Part shown: one piece after another, positions 33,451 through 38,738 of the stretch
Position numbering within the stretch: the first letter of the stretch is position 1
Layout: each line of letters opens with the position of its first letter
NCBI GenBank assembly: GCA_902574205.1
Contig: CACGMS010000010.1
Coordinates: 1-38,738 of the forward strand
Direction of reading: 5' to 3'
DNA from: an uncultured Candidatus Hydrogenedens sp.
Lineage (GTDB): Bacteria; Myxococcota; UBA4151
Length of the DNA: 38,738 nt
The notes under the pieces: generated by a model
Seen by the model: the letters and a program-made list of their open reading frames with translations, nothing else
Database searches by the model: none
Told to the model about the DNA's origin: nothing
Position numbers and translations under genes: made by a program

Positions 33451-35128
33451 AGGCGGCTGCGTAGCAGAGCAACGCCCTTCGGGCCAAGTCAGCAATTTGC
33501 TCCGGCGTAGCGTCCTGACCATTTGGTTGTGTTTGGCATCGATGGCGCCGGTGTTAGCCACGCCCGTTCCTGTTAAGAATAAACTGCCTGTAATACCCGA
33601 GTTTACCGATGATTTGCTAGCACAAGCGAACCAAAGTGTAAGCAGCGACTTGGGTGATGCATCGAGCAATCTTGTAAGCACGCCTGCTGTTTCGGGTAAA
33701 ACGGCTGGCCAAGCCATTATTGAGGCGCTTGAAGGTCCGATTTTACGGCATTCTAAGGTGGGGATGGTGGCCGTTGATCTGAACCGTGGTCGGACCATTT
33801 TTGCGTATCGGCCCAATGCGCTGCTTAACCCTGCCTCAGTGGTTAAGTTGTTCACAGGTGCTGCAGCTCTACACTATCTCAAACCAGAGTATCGCTTTGA
33901 GTCGACGGTCTGGTTGCAGCCCGATAAATTTACTGGCGGTGTCCTCAATGATCATTTGTACATTAAAGGCGGCGGTGACCCGACCTTGGTTACCGAAAGA
34001 TTATGGCTGTGGGTCACGGAACTGCATCATCTCGGTCTGCGTGAAGTCAAAGGCGATTTGATTATTGATGAATCCTTCTTTGATGGTGTGCGTGTTGGAC
34101 CGGGTTTCGACATGGAAAATACGGATTTCGCTTATATGGCTCCCGTCGGCGCAATGTCGGTCAATTTCAACGCGGTCGGCGTTCATATTCGACCGGGCGA
34201 AAAACCAGGAGCCGCGGCGGTTGTATCGGTGGAACCGGATACGCCTTACGTTGAGCTCGATGGTAAAGTGGCGACCCGAAGGGGCGTTGGCCAGTATTTG
34301 ATGGTAGGTTCTAAAGCTGCAGATAATAAGGGGCGTCAAGTGCTGCGGGCGCGCGGTTGGATTGGCGCTGATCAAAACCCAAAAGTGATTTGGCGAAAAG
34401 TGGATAACCCGCCGCTTTATGCTGGGTTTACCTTACGTGATATGCTGATTCGACGCGGGATTAAGGTTGGCGGGTCGGTACGCGTTGGACAGGTACCTAA
34501 GGGCGCTCAACGCTTTCATACTTTTGTTTCTCGCCGCCTGTCTGAGATTCTCGATGATTTAAACAAGTATTCAAACAATTTAGTCGCCGAAATGATCCTC
34601 AAAAGCTTGGGTGCTGTGGTGTTTAATGAACCCGGCTCGTGGGGTAACGGCGTGGAAGCTGTGCAACGATTTTTGAAAGAAGAAATTGGTGTGAGCCCCG
34701 ACCAGTATCTGCTTCGCAATGGATCTGGCTTGAACGATACGAATCGATTTTCTGCGGCATTGGTGGTGCGCTTACTCGATTATATCTATCGAACACGAGA
34801 GATTGCTTACGAGTTGATTCCAAGTCTTGGTGTTTCTGGTGCAACAGGAACGGTTCGTAAGCGTCTCACCGGCGATGCGGTTCATCATAAAGTACGAGCT
34901 AAAACCGGTACCCTTACAGGCGTGACAGCTTTGAGTGGTTACGTGATGAGTCGTGACCGGGTCGTCGTTGCCTTTACGGTCCTAGTTAACGGCTTGAGTG
35001 TTTCACCCCGGCGCGCAAACAAGGCCGTTGATCAGATCATTGAGGCGTTATCAAGTTTACCGTTGCATGGCGGTCCAACGACCTGGGAGCCACCACCTAA
35101 GGTGGCTAAAACGAAGGCAAAACCATAG
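33434..35128 (+). CDS. dacB: PBP4-type D-alanyl-D-alanine carboxypeptidase/endopeptidase
   Basis: About 564 residues, class C penicillin-binding protein (S13 family). Active-site motifs are S135-V-V-K138, S380-N-N and K490-T-G. It trims D-Ala from, or cuts cross-links in, periplasmic peptidoglycan. GTG 33434 is chosen because GGAG (33424-33427) precedes it by 6 bases. This gives a long n-region before the signal helix (L-L-R-R-S-V-L-T-I-W-L-C-L-A-S-M-A-P-V-L-A) and would overlap the divergent binding-protein start by 17 bases. TTG 33497 gives a compact signal peptide and no overlap but lacks a ribosome site; ATG 33422 is also possible. A Lys/Pro tail ends the protein. Adjacent nagZ and peptide importer genes suit a murein-turnover module. 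Confidence 0.92.
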   Translation: MTRRIIGGCVAEQRPSGQVSNLLRRSVLTIWLCLASMAPVLATPVPVKNKLPVIPEFTDDLLAQANQSVSSDLGDASSNLVSTPAVSGKTAGQAIIEALEGPILRHSKVGMVAVDLNRGRTIFAYRPNALLNPASVVKLFTGAAALHYLKPEYRFESTVWLQPDKFTGGVLNDHLYIKGGGDPTLVTERLWLWVTELHHLGLREVKGDLIIDESFFDGVRVGPGFDMENTDFAYMAPVGAMSVNFNAVGVHIRPGEKPGAAAVVSVEPDTPYVELDGKVATRRGVGQYLMVGSKAADNKGRQVLRARGWIGADQNPKVIWRKVDNPPLYAGFTLRDMLIRRGIKVGGSVRVGQVPKGAQRFHTFVSRRLSEILDDLNKYSNNLVAEMILKSLGAVVFNEPGSWGNGVEAVQRFLKEEIGVSPDQYLLRNGSGLNDTNRFSAALVVRLLDYIYRTREIAYELIPSLGVSGATGTVRKRLTGDAVHHKVRAKTGTLTGVTALSGYVMSRDRVVVAFTVLVNGLSVSPRRANKAVDQIIEALSSLPLHGGPTTWEPPPKVAKTKAKP

Positions 35129-35403
35129 CGCCTCAGCGCATAGCTAATCGGATTTAGGCACCGCTTTTCGGCCAGCTAGGCCTGAGTCATTGAGATGGTC
35201 TAGCGCAAAATAATCGCCAAAACGGTGCAGTTTTGAACGTTCATGACGTTGAAATAGAGTTCTTTTTTCTGGCTGACCTCGTTCGTGTCACAGGGTCAGT
35301 TTATCCTCTGTGTATGGAAGATGGTAGTCGCTTGCGATCAAACTCGCTATGTGGGTCGCCTAACCGTTGTCTAATGCTGTTTGAGCGTGTGGAGTAAATC
35401 GAT
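35129..35403. other. Intergenic region between dacB and ssb
   Basis: A 275-base gap, among the longest in this window. It holds no convincing open frame, tRNA or strong terminator. A small GGCC/GGCC hairpin occurs near 35170 without a T-tract. A perfect palindrome GAACGTTC lies at 35235-35242, about 160 bases before the ssb start. GTGGAG just upstream of the ssb ATG is a usable ribosome-binding site. The ssb promoter is presumably here but I cannot place it with confidence. Confidence 0.5.
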
Positions 35404-36189
35404 ATGGCTGGTGTGAATAAAGTAATTTTGATCGGAAATCTGGGTCAGGATCCTGAGGTGCGTATGACGAACTCGGGCACCGCTGTATGTGAGCTGCGTA
35501 TTGCTTGTACTGACCGAAGACGCACGCAAGATGGTCAATGGGAAGAGCAAACGGAATGGGTCACGGTAGTGACGTTTGGTCGGACGGCGGAAAACGCGGG
35601 TAAGTTCTTGGCGAAAGGCCGCTCGGTTTACGTTGAGGGTCGTTTGCGAACAAGCAGTTGGGATGATCAAGAGACCGGTAAGAAACGATACAAGACTGAA
35701 GTCGTTGCTCAAGCGGTCCAGTTCCTGGGTGGTCGTAGCGATGCTGACGGCTATTCTAGCCAAGCACCTTCTGGTGGCTATGGCGGTGGTCAACAAGGTG
35801 GTGGCTACGGTGGAGGCCAGCAAAGTGGCGGCTACGGTGGTGTTCAGCAAGGTGGCGGCTATGGTGGTGGCCAGCAAGGCGGCGGTTACGGCGGTGGTCA
35901 ACAAGGCGGCGGTTACGGCGCTGGTCAACAAGGTGGTGGCTATGGTGGTGGTCAACAAGGCGGTGGCTACGGCGGTGGTCAACAAGGCGTTGGTTATGGC
36001 GCAGGTCAGCAAGACGCGGGTTACGGAGCGCAGGGTAGTGGTTATGGTCAGGCCTATGGCAACCAAACTCCCCAGCCGTCGGCGGCGCCTCAGCCGGCTG
36101 CTTCAGTTGCACCTCAAGCGCAGCAGCCATCAAATGCACCAGGGTTCAGTTTCGCTGGCGAAGATGGTGATGATTCGGTTCCTTTCTAG
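35404..36189 (+). CDS. ssb: Single-stranded DNA-binding protein with long GY-rich repeat linker
   Basis: 261 residues, longer than the usual 160-180. The OB fold covers residues 1-112 ([16 protein letters not shown], then W-V-T-V-V-T-F-G-R and V-E-G-R-L-R-T). The linker at 123-203 is nine copies of a nonapeptide x-G-G-Y-G-G-G-Q-Q, followed by a Gln/Pro/Ala-rich stretch. The end D-D-S-V-P-F is the standard acidic tip that recruits repair and replication proteins. SSB coats single-stranded DNA as a tetramer. A Tyr/Gly/Gln linker is the type that favours phase separation. The gene is near radC and dnaB. Its stop overlaps that of radC by 4 bp (CTAG). Confidence 0.96.
   Translation: MAGVNKVILIGNLGQDPEVRMTNSGTAVCELRIACTDRRRTQDGQWEEQTEWVTVVTFGRTAENAGKFLAKGRSVYVEGRLRTSSWDDQETGKKRYKTEVVAQAVQFLGGRSDADGYSSQAPSGGYGGGQQGGGYGGGQQSGGYGGVQQGGGYGGGQQGGGYGGGQQGGGYGAGQQGGGYGGGQQGGGYGGGQQGVGYGAGQQDAGYGAQGSGYGQAYGNQTPQPSAAPQPAASVAPQAQQPSNAPGFSFAGEDGDDSVPF
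35770..36012 (+). repeat. Nine 27-bp tandem repeats within ssb
   Basis: Nine in-frame 27-base units (243 bases) encode x-G-G-Y-G-G-G-Q-Q with few changes (G to V or A at some positions). A degenerate tenth unit follows (D-A-G-Y-G-A-Q). Codon changes between units are mostly synonymous GGT/GGC and CAA/CAG swaps. The tract can slip or recombine, so its copy number may vary between strains. Confidence 0.95.
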
Positions 36190-36812
36190 AGGTTGAACTG
36201 CCGCCAGTTTCGTTTTTGGATTGGGTGATCGTAGAGCGCCGAGGCGAAGCCTGTACGGGCGACAACAATATGATCGACCAAGGTTAGTCCAAGTGGCGTG
36301 CAGTGGTCTTGGATGCGTTTGCTGATGATTCGATCCTGTTCACTGGGTGTTGGGTCACCACTCGGGTGATTGTGGACAAGCACGAAACGGTGTGCATTGA
36401 GATTCAATAGATAGCACACCAACGTTCGTATGGGAATCGAGCACTGGTCGATTGAGCCGTGACTTAATTGATGGTGTTGAAGAGGTCGACCGGCTCCATC
36501 GAGTGGCAAGACGAAGACACGTTCAGTGCTTGCAAATGCGAGTTCCCCGGCGAGCAGTTGATCGATGATGTGAGCGTGGTTGATGACCGGAGTTGGTGCT
36601 GCGCAGGTAAGGTATTCAAGCAAAGATTTAAGCGCTGCGACGCGACGATTGAGCGATCCCTTTTGATCGCAGATATTGGCCAGGCCGGTCACGCTCAAGC
36701 CTGATGGCCAGGCTTGATCAGGGATGAGTTGTGCAAGAATCTGCTCTAGGGGTGCATAGCGGCCTTGAGGAAGGTCCATGGGCTTGTCTAAAAGAGGGGG
36801 TGGCATGGTCAT
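36186..36812 (-). CDS. radC: RadC-family JAB/MPN domain protein
   Basis: 208 residues. The C-terminal MPN/JAB domain (about 80-205) has the complete metal motif H147-N-H149[11 protein letters not shown]160, with the upstream Glu97. The N-terminal region is shorter and more divergent than the helix-hairpin-helix part of typical RadC (about 225 residues). Despite the name, a repair function for the family is doubtful and the true substrate is unknown. The ATG at 36812 is fixed by AGGAG 6 bases upstream. It is divergent from dnaB with a 108-base gap. Confidence 0.9.
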   Translation of the reverse strand: MTMPPPLLDKPMDLPQGRYAPLEQILAQLIPDQAWPSGLSVTGLANICDQKGSLNRRVAALKSLLEYLTCAAPTPVINHAHIIDQLLAGELAFASTERVFVLPLDGAGRPLQHHQLSHGSIDQCSIPIRTLVCYLLNLNAHRFVLVHNHPSGDPTPSEQDRIISKRIQDHCTPLGLTLVDHIVVARTGFASALYDHPIQKRNWRQFNL

Positions 36813-36920
36813 CGGTCGCTCCTGTTGAGGTGGTCAGAGCAAGGCGAGTGCCCGTTTATTTTTGTTTGAATTACAGTCGGTTGAACGATCGCCATTGCGC
36901 GTGGTTGAGAAAGAAAACGT

Positions 36921-38363
36921 ATGGAAGCGGGTCAACAACCCATCGATTTAGACGCAGAGCGAACCTTTTTGGGTGGCTTGATGTTAGCGACAGAACTCAA
37001 TGAGGACCATTTACGCAGTGTTCAAGCTGAGGATTTCTTCGATCGCCGTCATCGCTTAATCTTTGAATCCATCTGCCAAGAGTCAGAGGGCGGTGGAGCG
37101 GATGCACCGAGTCTTGTGGTGATCGACCGTTTACGGTCTCAAGGCGCTCTTCAGACTGCCGGTGGTGCGGAGTACATCGAGCAAATCGTCGCCTCTCAGA
37201 TGATTCCAAAGGCTTCTATTCAGCGTGCCGGGCGCATTGTTTCGGAACAGGCACAGCTTCGGCAGTTGATCCAAGCAGCTCAGGAGATCATTCAAGCGGC
37301 GCAGGAAAAAGAAGTCGAGATCGGCGACAAGCTCGATGCAGCTGAGCAGCGAATTATGAACATTCGTGACCGCCGCGAGAGCGGCGAGGGTATGGTCGAC
37401 ATGGTTCAGGTGATGAAAGCCATCACCAGTCAAATGAGCGAGGGAACCTGGGGGCATGAACGTGGATTAATTACGGGGTTTGATCGTTTGGATCGCTACT
37501 TAGGTGGATTGCAGCCAGGCCATTTTGTGGTGCTTGGGGCTCGCCCGGGTATGGGGAAGACATCGCTTGCATTGACCATAGCAGCGAACGTTGCGCGTTT
37601 GAACAACTGTGGCGTCGGTGTCTTTAGCTTAGAGATGCCTGCACAAGAGTTAGTGGAACGGTTGTTGGCGAGTACTGCCAAGGTCAACATGCTTGAGGTT
37701 AAGCGCAATCCGCCAACTTTTGATTCAGATCCCGAACGATTTTTTAAAGTGATGGAGCGTATGGGTGACGCGGTCGCTGCCATGGACAATACGTTGATAC
37801 AGGTCGACGACCAACCGGGTTTGACTTTGGCTGATATTCGTCACCGCACGCGCAATCTCGATCGACAAATCAAGAATCAGGACAGCCAAAAAAAGTTAGG
37901 TGTCATTGTGATTGATTACCTGCAGTTGATGCGCGCGTCGGGCGGTGGTTCGCGTAATAGGAGCCGAGAACAGGAGGTTGCCGAAATCTCCAAAGGGCTC
38001 AAAGGCTTGGCGAAAGAACTGAATATTACCGTGATTGCCTTGAGCCAATTACGGCGGCAGGTTGAGCAAGAAGGCGTTGTTGGAGAAGATGGTAAACCAA
38101 AAGGGGATCGCGAGCCGCGCTTGTCCGATTTGCGAGAATCAGGAGCGATTGAGCAGGACGCAGACTCCGTTTTGGTGCTGCACAAACCGAACAAAGCCGA
38201 TGACGATGATGATCGGTCCGTTGAAGACGCCAGCACCGTCAAGCTGTTGGTCTTGAAGAATCGCCATGGTGACCGGGGTGCTGTGATGCTCGATTTTCGG
38301 CCGCAGTACACGTTGTTTACGCCCCAGGCTGTACGTAAAGACAGCGCTGAGATGGTGCATTGA
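36921..38363 (+). CDS. dnaB: Replicative DNA helicase DnaB
   Basis: 480 residues, a normal DnaB length. The N-terminal helical domain (about 8-110) and linker are followed by the RecA-like ATPase from about 178. Walker A is G-A-R-P-G-M-G-K-T (206-214), then V-F-S-L-E-M-P, Walker [11 protein letters not shown] and the [14 protein letters not shown] motif. DnaB unwinds the fork as a hexamer and contacts primase. No intein is seen. The ATG at 36921 is a clean fit to the conserved N-terminus. Its stop overlaps the yacG start region (TTGATG). Confidence 0.97.
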   Translation: MEAGQQPIDLDAERTFLGGLMLATELNEDHLRSVQAEDFFDRRHRLIFESICQESEGGGADAPSLVVIDRLRSQGALQTAGGAEYIEQIVASQMIPKASIQRAGRIVSEQAQLRQLIQAAQEIIQAAQEKEVEIGDKLDAAEQRIMNIRDRRESGEGMVDMVQVMKAITSQMSEGTWGHERGLITGFDRLDRYLGGLQPGHFVVLGARPGMGKTSLALTIAANVARLNNCGVGVFSLEMPAQELVERLLASTAKVNMLEVKRNPPTFDSDPERFFKVMERMGDAVAAMDNTLIQVDDQPGLTLADIRHRTRNLDRQIKNQDSQKKLGVIVIDYLQLMRASGGGSRNRSREQEVAEISKGLKGLAKELNITVIALSQLRRQVEQEGVVGEDGKPKGDREPRLSDLRESGAIEQDADSVLVLHKPNKADDDDDRSVEDASTVKLLVLKNRHGDRGAVMLDFRPQYTLFTPQAVRKDSAEMVH

Positions 38364-38551
38364 TGGCGATCTGTCCGATTTGTTCAAAAGCGTACAAGGC
38401 AGAGGGTAAATATCGACCTTTTTGCTCGAAACGTTGTCAGGACATAGACCTAGGACGGTGGTTCGGTGGTAGCTATCGAATAGCAACGGATGAACCGCCC
38501 GATGAAGTTGAACTGGAAATAGCACGCAGGGAGCGTGGTGATGACCGATGA
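38363..38551 (+). CDS. yacG: YacG-type zinc-binding DNA gyrase inhibitor
   Basis: 62 residues, typical YacG size. The four-Cys zinc site reads C-P-I-C near the N-terminus and C-S-K-R-C further on, followed by [14 protein letters not shown], the family hallmark. YacG binds GyrB and blocks gyrase activity in E. coli. The start is ATG 38363, sharing one base with the dnaB stop (TGATG); a TTG 3 bases earlier is less likely. It overlaps the next gene by 11 bases, so dnaB, yacG and the thioesterase gene look co-transcribed. Confidence 0.92.
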   Translation: MAICPICSKAYKAEGKYRPFCSKRCQDIDLGRWFGGSYRIATDEPPDEVELEIARRERGDDR

Positions 38552-38738
38552 GTTAACCGGTTTCGAGCGATGTGATCGACGCCTGATTATGTATCCTGAT
38601 CTCAACGCTCAAGGTCGCTTGTTCGGCGGTCGATTGCTTGAGTGGATAGATACCGCTGTAGCCGGCTATGTCATCGATTTAACGGATACCAAAGATGTGG
38701 TCACCGTTAAGTTTGGCGAAGTGATATTTGAAGCGCCA
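38541..38738 (+). CDS. Acyl-CoA thioesterase, hotdog fold (YciA-like), truncated by the window end
   Basis: The first 66 codons of a gene that runs off the window. The ATG at 38541 has GGGAG 7 bases upstream, inside yacG. The reading frame gives [19 protein letters not shown], then E-W-I-D-T-A-V-A, the conserved hotdog motif of YciA/BACH-type acyl-CoA thioesterases. The invariant Asp of the W-I-D motif is the expected catalytic acid. These enzymes hydrolyse acyl-CoA to free acid and CoA. The C-terminal half cannot be judged. Coupling to yacG suggests one transcript. Confidence 0.85.
   Translation, partial: MTDELTGFERCDRRLIMYPDLNAQGRLFGGRLLEWIDTAVAGYVIDLTDTKDVVTVKFGEVIFEAP

Noticed and set aside
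33451-33855. Upstream extension of the peptide-binding-protein gene
   Set aside because: It runs antisense through the well-supported dacB coding sequence, and the signal sequence starts at ATG 33450.
35160-35190. Terminator after dacB
   Set aside because: Only a short GGCC/GGCC hairpin is present and no T-tract follows, so an intrinsic terminator cannot be supported.
35235-35242. GAACGTTC palindrome upstream of ssb as a LexA (SOS) box
   Set aside because: The known GAAC...GTTC boxes need a 4-base spacer between half sites, and it lies about 160 bases before the start. An 8-base palindrome is easily found by chance.
35371-36066. Long antisense open frame across ssb (231 codons), and another plus-strand frame at 35576-36196
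   Set aside because: Both arise from the 27-bp tandem repeat, which leaves all frames free of stops. The translations are low-complexity (Thr/Leu/Ala or Val/Ala/Lys runs) with no ribosome site, while the ssb frame is certain.
36731-37003. Open frame bridging the radC/dnaB divergent gap (90 codons)
   Set aside because: It overlaps the starts of both real genes, and its translation shows no domain; both neighbours have firmly supported starts.

Overview
The window is 38.7 kb of gene-dense bacterial chromosome with mid-range GC (about half), except for an AT-rich spacer at 180-400. Several features point to Myxococcota, Bradymonadota or a related former deltaproteobacterial lineage. These are a MYXO-CTERM-like Cys/hydrophobic/Arg tail on a secreted protein, a lipoprotein rich in D-A-G and D-T-G triplets, a C-x-D-C-P-G...C-x-x-G-x-C Cys motif, an AglZ/FrzS-like pseudo-receiver coiled-coil protein and an RNase Y-type protein. 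I cannot name the species. No CRISPR array, transposase, integrase or prophage gene was seen.

Layout. 54-130 is tRNA-Pro(CGG) with a hairpin terminator, then the AT-rich spacer. 414-2278 holds a TetR regulator convergent with a GAF-like/HEAT protein. 2393-7947 is a two-gene unit: a giant pseudo-receiver coiled-coil protein coupled to an RNase Y-like HD protein whose KH loop is degenerate. 7944-11932 (minus) is a coupled operon: small membrane protein, secreted MYXO-CTERM-like protein, REC-GAF-HD-GYP response regulator and an orphan. 11993-12850 is HtpX. 12925-17281 (plus) carries an outer-membrane barrel-like protein, an exported protein, a GT39-type glycosyltransferase and a pseudo-receiver/cNMP-binding protein. 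17282-18863 (minus) is an ECF sigma factor, its membrane anti-sigma factor and a small exported protein. 18994-27445 (plus) is a five-gene Bat/MoxR-type operon that includes a gluzincin-TPR-PEGA peptidase. 27442-33450 (minus) is an oligopeptide-type ABC importer (binding protein and two permeases), NagZ, an Asp/Pro-rich lipoprotein and a JmjC/cupin hydroxylase. PBP4/DacB diverges from it at 33434-35128. 35404-38738 is a replication/repair cluster: ssb with a nonapeptide-repeat linker, radC, dnaB, yacG and a truncated acyl-CoA thioesterase.

How the genes work together. The DppBC-type importer, NagZ and the divergent DacB form a plausible peptidoglycan-turnover and muropeptide-recycling module. 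The ECF/anti-sigma unit sits divergent to the MoxR/Bat operon and may control envelope stress or envelope maturation. Two genes (2393-6424, 16502-17281) use receiver folds lacking the phospho-acceptor Asp.

Genome architecture is strikingly compact. Twelve same-strand junctions are 4-bp start/stop overlaps (ATGA, GTGA or TTGA). All five convergent junctions have stop codons that overlap by 4 bp (TTAG or CTAG) or abut directly, leaving no room for intergenic terminators. The most promising candidates for undescribed biology are the pseudo-receiver coiled-coil/RNase Y-like pair, the JmjC hydroxylase translationally coupled to an Asp-rich lipoprotein, the variant Bat operon, and the Cys-rich insertion in the peptide-binding protein.
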